Source: an uncultured Alphaproteobacteria bacterium (GTDB lineage Bacteria; Pseudomonadota; Alphaproteobacteria; GCA-2731375). Taken from it: 64,000 nt of DNA. The translations under genes were made by a program, and so were the position numbers. Within the stretch, counting starts at the first letter, position 1; each line of letters starts with the position of its first letter. The notes under the pieces were generated by a model, which saw only the letters and a list, made by a program, of their open reading frames with translations, was not told the DNA's origin and did no database searches. Of the stretch, positions 36,681 to 45,278 are shown in pieces. The DNA is taken from assembly GCA_951812805.1 (NCBI GenBank), contig CATOSZ010000003.1:2186557-2250556 (forward strand), written 5' to 3'.

Positions 36681-38000
36681 GTGGGCCCGTTTACCGGCAC
36701 GGCGCTGCTCGCTTTCACGGGCACCGTTCTACTCGTTCTCCTCGCCGCCAGCGTCCCCGTCGCGGCGACGTTGGCCTGGCTCGGCCTCATCCTGCAATGG
36801 GCGCAGATGGGCTCGGAGGCCAGGCTGCATCTCGCCTTCGGCGAAATCATCTGGCAGAACGCCGTCGAATATGTTCTGGTCGCGATCCCGCTCTTCATCA
36901 TGCTGGGTGAAATCCTGCTGCGTGCCGGCATCGCGGAGCGGATGTACACGGCGATGGTGCAGTGGCTTTCGTGGCTGCCGGGCGGCACGATGCATTCCAA
37001 CATCGGCTCCTGCGCGATCTTCGCCGCCTCCTCGGGGTCGTCAGTGGCGACGGCGGCGACGGTCGGCACGGTGGCCTATCCCGAGATCAGCCGGCGCGGC
37101 TACAACGAGCCGCTGTTCCTCGGCACTCTCGCCGCGGGCGGTACGCTCGGCATTTTGATCCCGCCCTCGATCAACCTGATCATCTATGGCCTGCTGACCG
37201 ATACCTCGGTGCCCCGGCTCTACCTGGCCGGCTTCATCCCGGGCTTCGTGCTCGCCAGCCTGTTCATGGTGACGGTGGTGATCTTCGTCCTGTGGCGGCC
37301 AAACTGGGGTGGCTCGAAAGTGGAGACCAGCTGGGACGGCCGCGTGCGTACCCTGCCGCATCTGCTGCCGCCGCTCGGCATCTTCGTGGTCGTCGTCGGC
37401 TCGATCTACGCCGGTTGGGCGACGCCGACGGAGGCGGCCTCGGTCGGTGTGGTCGCGTCGTTGCTGCTGGCGGCATCGTTCCGCGCACTCAATATCAATA
37501 TGTTGCGGGAGGTTTTCGAGGGTACGCTCAAGACGACGGCGATGATCATGCTGATCATCTTCGCCGCCCTGTTCCTGAACTTCGTGCTCGGCATGGTCGG
37601 CATGACCGCACAGCTCGTGGGCTTCATCGAAAACCTGGGCATGAGCCCGATGCAGACCCTTTGGGTCTTTATCGTGTTCTACATCGTCGTCGGCTGCTTC
37701 ATGGAGACCCTCTCCATGCTGATCACGACGACGCCGCTGATCGTGCCGATCCTGGTCGCCATGGGTTTCGATCCGGTCTGGCTCGGCATCCTGGTAACGC
37801 TGCTGCTGGAAACGGCGCTGATTACCCCGCCTGTTGGCGTCAACCTCTACATCGTGCACGGCATCCGGACCGGCGGTGGTTCGATGAACGACGTCATCGT
37901 CGGCGCGGCGCCCTTCGTCGTCACCATGTTCGTGATGATCGCGATCCTGGTCTACTTCCCGAGCCTGGCGCTGTTCCTGCCGACCCTGGTGATGGGCTAG
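36681..38000 (+). CDS. dctM: TRAP transporter large permease (DctM-like)
   Basis: A 439-residue permease of about twelve segments. Family features include VLVAIPLFIMLGEIL, the repeat-loop SSGSSVATAATVGTVAYPEISRRGYNEP (around 115-142), LAAGGTLGILIPPSINLIIYG and the C-terminal TPPVGVNLYIVHGI. It uses a sodium gradient to import the DctP-bound acid. The start is GTG 36681, one base after the dctQ stop. Its last four bases overlap the convergent AtuA-family gene. Confidence 0.94.
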   Translation: MGPFTGTALLAFTGTVLLVLLAASVPVAATLAWLGLILQWAQMGSEARLHLAFGEIIWQNAVEYVLVAIPLFIMLGEILLRAGIAERMYTAMVQWLSWLPGGTMHSNIGSCAIFAASSGSSVATAATVGTVAYPEISRRGYNEPLFLGTLAAGGTLGILIPPSINLIIYGLLTDTSVPRLYLAGFIPGFVLASLFMVTVVIFVLWRPNWGGSKVETSWDGRVRTLPHLLPPLGIFVVVVGSIYAGWATPTEAASVGVVASLLLAASFRALNINMLREVFEGTLKTTAMIMLIIFAALFLNFVLGMVGMTAQLVGFIENLGMSPMQTLWVFIVFYIVVGCFMETLSMLITTTPLIVPILVAMGFDPVWLGILVTLLLETALITPPVGVNLYIVHGIRTGGGSMNDVIVGAAPFVVTMFVMIAILVYFPSLALFLPTLVMG

Positions 38001-39397
38001 AGCACCTCCGTCTCCACCGGGAACAGCGGCGCCAGCGCGTCGACGGCCATGACGTGGTAGAGGCTGAAGCGGTAGGCCGTGCCGAAGGGGACTTCGGGCG
38101 GCGTGAAGGGGAAGGCGAGGTTGCCCGCCGTCGACAGCCGGCCCTCGAAGCCGTGGTGCAATAGATACTGCTTGGTCGTCGCCGCGACGGTCTTCGCCTC
38201 CTCCAGGGTTTCGGCCAGCACCTCGCCCAGGATGAAGACCTCCGCCGGTTCCTCGTTGCGGCCGTGCCCGAAGAGGGAGACGGCACCTCGGCCGTAAACC
38301 CGGAAATCGAGGTTGTAGGGCCGCTCGGGCCGCGGCGGGACGATTTCCGCCACCAGGTTGCGAACCGCCGGCAGAATGTCGTCGAGGCCGGCGATGAAGC
38401 GGGGATCGGCGCTGCCGGCCAGGATCAGCATGCGCTCGCCGACCGGCGCGGCACCCTCCAGCTTCACCGTGAACTGCTCGGCCGGGCGCCACTCGGCGCC
38501 CTGGGCCCGGGTCCGGTGGTGATCGACGGCGGTGTAATCGACGCCCTCCAGGTGCAAGGTGCCCTCGGGCTCGATCACCAGATAGGGCGTCGCCTGTTCA
38601 TAAAGGCTGTGGGCGGCGACGGACATCGGCGTCGCGTGCCGGTCGGGGTTCATGCTCTCCAGCACGAAGCCGTTGGCGTCCAGGCTGCCGAGCATGGAAT
38701 CGCGTCCGCCCGGCGTACAGCAGAGCGAAGCGCATTCGATGATCTTCGCCATGTGCATGGCGTTCGCTTCTTCGAAGCCCAGCATGCGCGGGATCGCCGC
38801 ATAGATCGCCGTATCACAGGCCCGCCCGGTGACGACGACGTCGGCCCCGGTCTCCAGCGCCCGGCAGATCGCTTCCGTCCCCATCTGCGCGACGATGTGC
38901 TCGGAGGCGTCGATATCCGTAGCACCTGCCTCGATGTTGTCGGCGAGCGGCGTCAACCGGCCCTCGGCCGCGGCCTGTTTCACCACCGCCTTGTCGATAT
39001 CGGCACTCGCGACGGCCAGCTTGAAATGCAGGTCGTCCTCGGCCGCGATTTGGCGGACCAGGTCGAGGGTCGCCTCCAGGTGCGGGCGGGCGCCGGCCGT
39101 GCCTGCGCTGCCGATGACGAGCGGTACGTCGTTCGCCCGCGCCCCGTTCAGAAGCAGCCTGAGATCGCGGATCGTCGTCGGGCCCGAGGTTGCCATATGC
39201 CCGGCGCCAAGATAGTTCGGCCCGGGATCGACCGAGCCCATGTCGGCACCGATGAAGTCCGGCTCACGCGTCAGTGCCGTGCGAAAGGCCGGCTCCAGCA
39301 CCCCGTAGCCGAGCTGGCCGGAGGCGGAGATCGCCTTCAGCGGCGTGCCCTTGCGGCCATTGGCGAAACGATCCCGCAGGCGGTCGATGGCGCTCAT
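37997..39397 (-). CDS. AtuA-family (DUF1446) protein
   Basis: The 466-residue protein matches the acyclic-terpene-utilisation AtuA / DUF1446 family. ISASGQLGYGVLE comes early, followed by FIGADMGSVDPGPNYLG, VIGSAGTAGARPH and VVTGRACDTAIYAAIPRMLGF, all typical. AtuA itself belongs to citronellol/geraniol degradation, but the family is wider and its chemistry unproved. It follows the DUF4387 gene by 3 nt, a pairing that is common for these two families. It is convergent with the TRAP operon. Confidence 0.85.
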   Translation of the reverse strand: MSAIDRLRDRFANGRKGTPLKAISASGQLGYGVLEPAFRTALTREPDFIGADMGSVDPGPNYLGAGHMATSGPTTIRDLRLLLNGARANDVPLVIGSAGTAGARPHLEATLDLVRQIAAEDDLHFKLAVASADIDKAVVKQAAAEGRLTPLADNIEAGATDIDASEHIVAQMGTEAICRALETGADVVVTGRACDTAIYAAIPRMLGFEEANAMHMAKIIECASLCCTPGGRDSMLGSLDANGFVLESMNPDRHATPMSVAAHSLYEQATPYLVIEPEGTLHLEGVDYTAVDHHRTRAQGAEWRPAEQFTVKLEGAAPVGERMLILAGSADPRFIAGLDDILPAVRNLVAEIVPPRPERPYNLDFRVYGRGAVSLFGHGRNEEPAEVFILGEVLAETLEEAKTVAATTKQYLLHHGFEGRLSTAGNLAFPFTPPEVPFGTAYRFSLYHVMAVDALAPLFPVETEVL

Positions 39398-39400
39398 GGT

Positions 39401-39703
39401 TCAGATCTCCAGGTCGAGTAGGGGGCGGTGTTGCTGGGCGCCGTAGACGTCGCTGTCGCCCGGGCTGCCGGCGACGACGCCGCGGTCCATCACCAGCTTG
39501 ATGGCGTTGGCTTGCGGATAGGGCAGGACCTCGACGGCGCCCTGGCGCAGGCCGTAGCGGCCGGCGATCGCACTCGGCGACATGCCCGCCGAGCCGCGGG
39601 CCCGCTCATAGTCCGCCGCCGTCTCGAACATGATGTCGATGGTGATCTTCAGGGGGCCCGCGTTTTTGGAACGGATCACCTTGGCGAGTTCGACCAGTTT
39701 CAT
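39401..39703 (-). CDS. DUF4387 protein
   Basis: A 100-residue protein beginning KLVELAKVIRSKNAGPLKIT, with ITIDIMFETAADYERAR and a C-terminal VYGAQQHRPLLDLEI, as in DUF4387. The family usually neighbours an AtuA-like gene and may act as its small subunit. ATG 39703 is 10 nt from the SMP-30-like stop. The frame extends upstream only as a shadow. Confidence 0.85.
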   Translation of the reverse strand: MKLVELAKVIRSKNAGPLKITIDIMFETAADYERARGSAGMSPSAIAGRYGLRQGAVEVLPYPQANAIKLVMDRGVVAGSPGDSDVYGAQQHRPLLDLEI

Positions 39704-39713
39704 CGGCCCGCCC

Positions 39714-40634
39714 TCAGTCCATTTGGGCGAACATCGGCTCGCCCGCCACCTCCAGCTCCGCCCGCAGGACGTTGTCGGAGAAGGAGTTGGTGATGAACAG
39801 GCTGCGCCCGTCCGGCCCGCCATAGGCGATGTTGGTGGTGTGATGGCCGCCGTCGCAGGCTTCGATTCTGTGGGTCGGCACGCCGTTGGCGGAGACCAGC
39901 CAAACGCAGGCGAAGCCGGCGTGCGCCACCGCGACGTTGCCCTCGACGTCGACCGCCAGCCCGTCCGGCCCGCGCCCGCCGACCAGGCGGACGAAGACGT
40001 CGACCCTATGGATCGAGCCGTCGGCCCGCATCGGTACCCGCCAGACCGAGTTGGTCCGGGTTACCGCGACATAGAGCAGCTCCTCCGCCGGATCCATCAC
40101 CAGGCCGTTCGGGCTCGGCACGTTGTCGAGGATGCAGCGCAAGGCGCCGTCGGGGCTGCGCATGAAGACCCGCCCGGTGGGGTCGTGCAGGCCGGTTTCG
40201 CCCTGGTCGGTGAAATAGAGGTTGCCCTTGGAATCGAAGAACAGGTCGTTCGGCCCCTTGAAACCCGGCAGGTCGTCGCGCCCCAACAGCGTCTGGACCT
40301 TGCCGTTCACGGGGTCGATTTCCATGATGCCGCTCTGCCGGTCGGCGACGAAGTAGCGGCCGTCTTTGTGGATCTTCAGGCCGTTCGGCTGCCCGTCGTA
40401 TTGCGTCACCGTCGACCAGTCGCCGCCGGGGGAGAGTTTCAGGATCCGCCCGTGTGCGATATCGACCATGATCAGGTTGCCGTCGGCATCGAACGACGGC
40501 CCTTCGAGGAAGGAGCCGATCGGCCGGCCGCGGAACATGTCCCGGCTGAGGGCGCTATCGCGCTCCGTCAACAGCATCTCCGGCGGCAGCGCCGCATGGA
40601 TCGTCGTCGGCACCACTTCGGGCATTGGTATCAT
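39714..40634 (-). CDS. SMP-30/gluconolactonase-like beta-propeller hydrolase
   Basis: The 306-residue protein shows the six-bladed propeller of SMP-30/Gre-type lactonases. LEGPSFDADGNLIMVDIAHGRILKLSP carries the metal-binding Glu, FKGPNDLFFDSKGNLYFTDQG the Asn/Asp region, and SPNGLVMDPAEELLYVAVT and GPDGLAVDVEGNVAVAHAG complete the set. Family members hydrolyse sugar or other lactones using a divalent metal. GGGAGGGAGA stands before ATG 40634. It leads the operon with DUF4387 and AtuA, so the imported acid may be a lactone-derived compound. Confidence 0.9.
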   Translation of the reverse strand: MIPMPEVVPTTIHAALPPEMLLTERDSALSRDMFRGRPIGSFLEGPSFDADGNLIMVDIAHGRILKLSPGGDWSTVTQYDGQPNGLKIHKDGRYFVADRQSGIMEIDPVNGKVQTLLGRDDLPGFKGPNDLFFDSKGNLYFTDQGETGLHDPTGRVFMRSPDGALRCILDNVPSPNGLVMDPAEELLYVAVTRTNSVWRVPMRADGSIHRVDVFVRLVGGRGPDGLAVDVEGNVAVAHAGFACVWLVSANGVPTHRIEACDGGHHTTNIAYGGPDGRSLFITNSFSDNVLRAELEVAGEPMFAQMD

Positions 40635-40719
40635 CGGATCTCTCCCTCCCAACCACTGGTCGTCAGGTGGGAGAATAGCAGACAGTGCCGATGCCGGGGG
40701 AGGGGCGAAGCATCGTTCG

Positions 40720-41118
40720 TTACGACTGTTGGCGAGAGGAGCAGGCGTGGTCCGGTGTAGTCGAGGCCTGGAGACCGACAGGATCGCCGGCAATGCGGAT
40801 TTCCCGAGTCGTGTCGAGGAAAGTGCGATGACCTGCAAGAATACGTGCCTCGCCGAACAGGATCATCACAATCAGAGCGCCATGCAGGAGGAGTGGGATG
40901 CCGACGAGCAGTGCCGCGACCGTCCGCCAGTCGGTCATGCTGCCGATCCAGGTGACGGCGAAGGCAGCAAGGAAGAGAACAATCGCGATCAGGCCCGGGA
41001 GGTCGCGGACCCCGAAATCCGAATGCGCATGGGTCAGCATCTGGTAGAAGTATATCAACACGGCGCCCATCGAGACTGCCGCGGCAACACAAAGCCTGCC
41101 CCTCTGCTTCTCTTTCAT
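40720..41118 (-). CDS. Hypothetical small membrane protein
   Basis: I do not recognise this 132-residue product. It has three hydrophobic segments (about 9-27, 39-60 and 66-90) with a basic N-terminus (KEKQRGR) and a hydrophilic tail of some 40 residues. No motif or cysteine pattern suggests a function. ATG 41118 is followed by a normal frame, and the gene stands alone between the SMP-30 operon and the next membrane protein. It could be a weakly conserved gene. Confidence 0.5.
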   Translation of the reverse strand: MKEKQRGRLCVAAAVSMGAVLIYFYQMLTHAHSDFGVRDLPGLIAIVLFLAAFAVTWIGSMTDWRTVAALLVGIPLLLHGALIVMILFGEARILAGHRTFLDTTREIRIAGDPVGLQASTTPDHACSSRQQS

Positions 41119-41184
41119 TGAAGGAAACTACATTCATTCGCAGATTCAATGAAGTCAAGAAATAGGCCCCAACGCTTGCAGCGG

Positions 41185-42207
41185 CTATTCTCGGCAGTAA
41201 CAGACTCGAAATCCGTTGTGCGAATGCCGGCCGGGCGGGCAGAGGCCATAGCCTGCCTTGGTGAGGCCTTCCGGCGTCATCCGTCGTTGCATCACCTGCC
41301 AGGCATCCGGGTCCCCTTGCAGCGTGCTTGCGGATCGCAGAGTGGCGGTCAATTGCCGGCTGAGGTCGATGCGCAGCCCGTTCGGGCCGACGGCCGGCCA
41401 AAGGGCCGAGAGCTTCGTGCCACTGTTCGCCACGGGTGCGGCCGGCCGGCGATAACCCTTGCGCAGGCAGCCTTCTTGCGGTTTTTGGTCTTCGGCGCAT
41501 CTCGGAAGGCTGGGCGTTGCGGCGCCGAGGCAGATCCATGTAGGCGCGTTCAACAGATCGATCACGCCTGGATAGAGATCGAAGTCGAGCGTTGTCGTGC
41601 CCTCGGCGATCGTCCGCGCCGGGCGTCCGCGCCGACCCGCTGTTTGGTCGAACAGGACCTCCTTCAACAGCATCAATTCAGGCTCGCCGGTATCGATGTA
41701 CCGACCGTCCAAATAACCGTCGCCCGGCCGCGCAATCGACAGCAGCTCGTTGCGCGGGACCGCAATTGCCGGTCCCATATAGAGTTGCGGCGAGCGGAAA
41801 TGGCCATCGATCCCCTCCGGCAGTGCGATGCGAATGCGGACCCGGAGGCCGACCGGTCCGTCGAAGCCGGGCCAGGCGAGGGGCGTTTCATCGTATCCGA
41901 GAATTCTCCCCTCGCGCGTCGCCTGCGCCCCGTCGAGCTGCGCCATGGCGAACTGCCAGGACACGGCGAGTGCGGCGAGGGCCGGTGGTGCCAGGACGAT
42001 CCATCCCGGAATGGCCCAGGCGAGGCGTTTGCCGCTGCCCCACCACCACGCCAGCGCGACGGCCAGCAGGCCCACACCGCCGGCCGCCACAAAAGGAATT
42101 TCCGCCCACGCATAGCCTTCCTTGAGGAATGGCAGCTGAAACGCCATCGCGGCGAGAGCGACCAGAACGACGATAGCCAGGGCAAGGATGCGGAGCGCCA
42201 GGCGCAT
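41185..42207 (-). CDS. Hypothetical membrane-anchored protein with Cys-containing C-terminus
   Basis: A 340-residue protein from ATG 42207. It has three hydrophobic segments (about 3-27, 36-55 and 62-85) and then a soluble region of about 250 residues, probably outside the membrane. The end reads YGLCPPGRHSHNGFRVCYCRE with three cysteines, and two more occur near ICLGAATPSLPRCAED and EGCLRKG, suggesting disulfides. I cannot assign a family. The preceding LLM gene stops 14 nt upstream on the same strand, so co-expression is possible. The frame above 42207 is a shadow. Confidence 0.6.
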   Translation of the reverse strand: MRLALRILALAIVVLVALAAMAFQLPFLKEGYAWAEIPFVAAGGVGLLAVALAWWWGSGKRLAWAIPGWIVLAPPALAALAVSWQFAMAQLDGAQATREGRILGYDETPLAWPGFDGPVGLRVRIRIALPEGIDGHFRSPQLYMGPAIAVPRNELLSIARPGDGYLDGRYIDTGEPELMLLKEVLFDQTAGRRGRPARTIAEGTTTLDFDLYPGVIDLLNAPTWICLGAATPSLPRCAEDQKPQEGCLRKGYRRPAAPVANSGTKLSALWPAVGPNGLRIDLSRQLTATLRSASTLQGDPDAWQVMQRRMTPEGLTKAGYGLCPPGRHSHNGFRVCYCRE

Positions 42208-42220
42208 GACCGCCGCCCTA

Positions 42221-43297
42221 TCAATCCCCCGCCGCGCGGTGTCCGCCCCCGCTGATCGCCGCTTCGGCCAGCGGCACGACTTCACCCATAAAGCGCTCCA
42301 TCGAGCGGACGACACGGGCATGGGAGAGGCCGCCGAAACTCATGAAGCAGCTCATGTGGGTGAGGCCGAGGCCCTGGATGTCCGCGACCAGTTTTTCGGC
42401 CACGTGTTCGACGCTGCCGACCATGCCCTGGGCGAGGATGGTCGCGACATCGTCCTCCCCCGGCACAGGCTCGGCCTGGATGACGTGGCCGTCGAAGCGT
42501 GCGGCGCCCGACTTGGCGGCGGCGACGACGCGGTAGGTGTAGACCGCGTGTTCCGCCGCATCGGCCGCATCGGCCGCATCGTCGGCGACATAGATCAACC
42601 GCTGGACGGCGAAGGGCATGGCTGTGGGATCGAGGCCGGCCGCCCGGCGGCCCTCGACATAGCCATCCCGCTTCGCCGCCACGGCGGCGACCGGCATCCA
42701 GGAGGCGGAGGCGAAGGGGATATAGCCGCGCCGTGCGACCCGTTCCATCAGCGGGGCGTCGCCGGAGAGGCCGGCAAAATAGACCGGCGGATGCGGCGTC
42801 TGCACCGGGCGCAGCGACAGCACCGTCTCGGGAATCTGGAAATGCCGGCCCTCGTGGGCGACGCGGCCCTGATCGAAGGCCATTTCCAGGATGTCGAGAA
42901 CTTCTTCGAAGCAGGCGCGGGCCTCGGCGAGGTCGGTGCCGAGGCCGCGGGACTCGTGGTTCTGGCTGCCGCTGCCGATACCGAGATGCAAGCGTCCACC
43001 CGACAGGATGTCGACGTAGGCGATCTCCTCCACCAGGCGCATCGGTTGGTAGAGCGGTAGCACCGCGACCCCGGTGCCGAGGCCGATCCGCTCCGTCACC
43101 CCCGCCAGATGGGCAAGCGTCATCAGCGGTGAGGGCGAGAGCGAGAGATTGGAGAAATGATGCTCGGCGATCCAGGCGATGTCATAGCCGAGCGCCTCCG
43201 CGACCCGCACTTGTTCCACCACGTCGGCGACGAGGTTCCGGTCCGTCGTCGCGGTATGCCGTTGCGGGGCGAGGTTGAAGACGCCGTAACTCACCAT
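42221..43297 (-). CDS. LLM-class flavin-dependent oxidoreductase
   Basis: A 358-residue luciferase-like monooxygenase: IAWIAEHHFSNLSL near 40, VLPLYQPMRLVEEIAYVDILSGGRLHLGIGSGSQ (residues about 83-116), then PPVYFAGLSGD. It is related to the enzyme at 821-1906, but not close enough to be a recent copy. A run DAADAADAA near residue 240 is produced by a 9-bp tandem repeat. It follows the TPR gene by 15 nt. Flavin monooxygenases of this class act on aldehydes, sulfonates or amides; the substrate is unknown. Confidence 0.88.
   Translation of the reverse strand: MVSYGVFNLAPQRHTATTDRNLVADVVEQVRVAEALGYDIAWIAEHHFSNLSLSPSPLMTLAHLAGVTERIGLGTGVAVLPLYQPMRLVEEIAYVDILSGGRLHLGIGSGSQNHESRGLGTDLAEARACFEEVLDILEMAFDQGRVAHEGRHFQIPETVLSLRPVQTPHPPVYFAGLSGDAPLMERVARRGYIPFASASWMPVAAVAAKRDGYVEGRRAAGLDPTAMPFAVQRLIYVADDAADAADAAEHAVYTYRVVAAAKSGAARFDGHVIQAEPVPGEDDVATILAQGMVGSVEHVAEKLVADIQGLGLTHMSCFMSFGGLSHARVVRSMERFMGEVVPLAEAAISGGGHRAAGD
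42555..42581. repeat. Three perfect copies of a 9-bp tandem repeat
   Basis: GCCGCATCG occurs three times without a mismatch inside the LLM gene, giving DAADAADAA on the coding strand. It keeps the frame, so copy-number change would only lengthen or shorten a loop. Confidence 0.8.
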
Positions 43298-43312
43298 GTG
43301 CCGTTGCTCCGT

Positions 43313-44281
43313 TCACTCGCCACGTTTTTGCAGGACCCGGGCCAACGCGCCCTCGATGCTTCGATGGCGCTCGCCCCGGGTCGCTTCGGCCAGTGCCTCG
43401 CGCGCGGCGGCCCCGTCGCCCCGGGCCCGCGCCGCGAGCGCCAGGTAGAAGCCGATCGCCTCCCGCGCCGCCTCTTGCGCGCCGGGTCGCACCGATTCCA
43501 GCGTCGCCCAGACCGCCGCGGCCTCGCCCCGCCCCTCGACCAGGGCCGTCAGGGCGCCGAGCCAGGGCGGCGAATCCTCGTCGAATTCGGTGGGAAGCTT
43601 CGGCAGCGCCGCCGCCGTCGTCTCGTCCGCGCCCCGGCGTGCGAGCCGGCGCCAGATGTCGAGGTGGACCTGGGGATAGGCCATGCCCGCCGTGCGTTCG
43701 AAATCGGCGACGGCGGCGGCCTCGGGACCGGCGAGATAGCGGGCGATGCCGCGCAGCATGAAGACTTCCGGCTTGGACGGATCCAGGGCGATGGCCTTGT
43801 CGAAATCGATTCCGGCGCCCTCCGCGTCACCGGAGAGCAGACGCGTGGTGCCGCGGTGGCGGAAACTGTTGAAGTATTTCGGGAAGAGCTCGATCGCCTG
43901 GTCGAAATCCCGGATCGACTGGGCCCAACGTCCGCCCGCCTGGTGCGAGAGGCCGCGCGCATGCAGGGCCGCCGCCGAATGCGGGTTGAGCGTCAGGCCA
44001 TGGTCGTAGTCGGCGATCGCCTTTTCGTGTGAGCCGACGGCGGCGAGCGCCAGGCCGCGCGCGACATGCAGGGAGGCGAGTTCGATCCCCTCCTTGCCGC
44101 CGCTCAGAATCGCCAGGGTGCAATACTGGAAATCCCGCTCCGGCACACCCGTGCCTTCGACGCAGGCTTCCAGGGTCGCCTGGTCGGCGGCGAGGGTCTC
44201 GGGCCCGGTGAGCAAAAAACCGGCGGCGACCAAGGCCGCCGCCGGAAGTCGAAGAAACGATGTCGCGAAGTTGCGCCGCAT
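43313..44281 (-). CDS. Secreted TPR protein
   Basis: A 322-residue protein with an N-terminal signal peptide (RLPAAALVAAGFLLTGPETLA) and TPR units. KAIADYDHGLTLNPHSAAALHARGLSH, QSIRDFDQAIELFPKYFNSFRHRG and GIDFDKAIALDPSKPEVFMLRG are consecutive repeats at about 80-185. The C-terminal half is helical and Ala-rich and may hold further degenerate repeats. TPRs usually bind partner proteins. Its ATG follows the stop of the preceding gene with no gap (TAG then ATG), implying tight coupling with that unknown secreted protein. Confidence 0.8.
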   Translation of the reverse strand: MRRNFATSFLRLPAAALVAAGFLLTGPETLAADQATLEACVEGTGVPERDFQYCTLAILSGGKEGIELASLHVARGLALAAVGSHEKAIADYDHGLTLNPHSAAALHARGLSHQAGGRWAQSIRDFDQAIELFPKYFNSFRHRGTTRLLSGDAEGAGIDFDKAIALDPSKPEVFMLRGIARYLAGPEAAAVADFERTAGMAYPQVHLDIWRRLARRGADETTAAALPKLPTEFDEDSPPWLGALTALVEGRGEAAAVWATLESVRPGAQEAAREAIGFYLALAARARGDGAAAREALAEATRGERHRSIEGALARVLQKRGE

Positions 44282-45097
44282 CTAGCTTCCCGTCTTGACC
44301 GCATCCCAGTAGCGGGAGTTCAGAATGTCGAGCATGTTGTCGTGCTCTTTCTGCAGGCAGCGCCGCATGCCGCCATAGAGCGTGCGGTTCTCGGCCACGA
44401 ACTCGCAGAACCGCACCGCGCGCCGCGCCAGCTCGTCCGCACGCGGCGAGATCTCGCCGCCGCCCGCCTTCACCGCCGCCTGCCAGATGGCGTCGTTGGC
44501 GTCGGTCGTCAGCGTGCCGCTCGGCGGCAGGGCGTTGATCATGCGACTGGTCATATGGGCGGCGACCATATGGTCCTTGTTGCGATCGATCAGCTTGGCG
44601 CCAAGGGTGCGAAGCTGGCCGGCCATTGCCAGGTCGCCCTCCGTCATCGGCCGGGGATCGTCGGCTTGCGCCTCCGGCACCAGCGAGACGTTGCGGCCGA
44701 CCGAAATCGTCACATCCTTCAGCCCGAGCTTGTGCAAGCGGGCCTGCGGCAGGCTGATCTCCAGGGCGACGTGCGTCCGCTTGGAGTGGAAGTCGAGGTT
44801 TTCCGAGGCCGGCAGAGTGATCTGGCGGCCCGTCGCGTCGCGGCCGACCAACTCGAGATCGGCACCTTCCACCACGAAATAGCGCGTGCCGCGGACCGGC
44901 GTGTGGCGATCCGGTTGCAGGCAGAAGGTCGAGAACTCGGCCTTGCAGACGCCGTTCTCGCAATGCAGCGGCACCTCGCCCTTGGTCGCCACCAGGGCAA
45001 GGGCTTGCGGTGCGGCCTGGACGCCGCCGAGGGTCAGCAAAAGCGCGCCGGCCGAGGTCAGGCCGATGGCGAGGGTACGAAAGGTTGAAATGGACAT
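44282..45097 (-). CDS. Hypothetical secreted protein
   Basis: The 271-residue product from ATG 45097 has a signal peptide (TLAIGLTSAGALLLTLGGVQA) and otherwise no family I can name. Cysteines appear as HCENGVCKAEFSTFC near residue 48-62, RFCEF near 230 and RRCLQ near 245, which could form disulfides in the periplasm. GGAAGGAG precedes the start. The following TPR gene begins directly after its stop, so the two probably work together outside the cytoplasm. The frame is open further upstream, but without a credible ribosome site. Confidence 0.65.
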   Translation of the reverse strand: MSISTFRTLAIGLTSAGALLLTLGGVQAAPQALALVATKGEVPLHCENGVCKAEFSTFCLQPDRHTPVRGTRYFVVEGADLELVGRDATGRQITLPASENLDFHSKRTHVALEISLPQARLHKLGLKDVTISVGRNVSLVPEAQADDPRPMTEGDLAMAGQLRTLGAKLIDRNKDHMVAAHMTSRMINALPPSGTLTTDANDAIWQAAVKAGGGEISPRADELARRAVRFCEFVAENRTLYGGMRRCLQKEHDNMLDILNSRYWDAVKTGS

Positions 45098-45278
45098 TTG
45101 CAGTCTCCTTCCTCGCCGCGCCCGGTTCGTGCCCGGTCCGCGTCGTCGCGGCGGGTCGTCCGGGGTCCTGGCGAAACGCGCGAGGCGTTCCTCCCCAGGC
45201 GGGGAAGGAGCGCGCCGTCGCATCCGCGAGCGGCGTTGCCCGAATACTGCCAGCCGAATGCCGGCCCGGCAATGGGCT

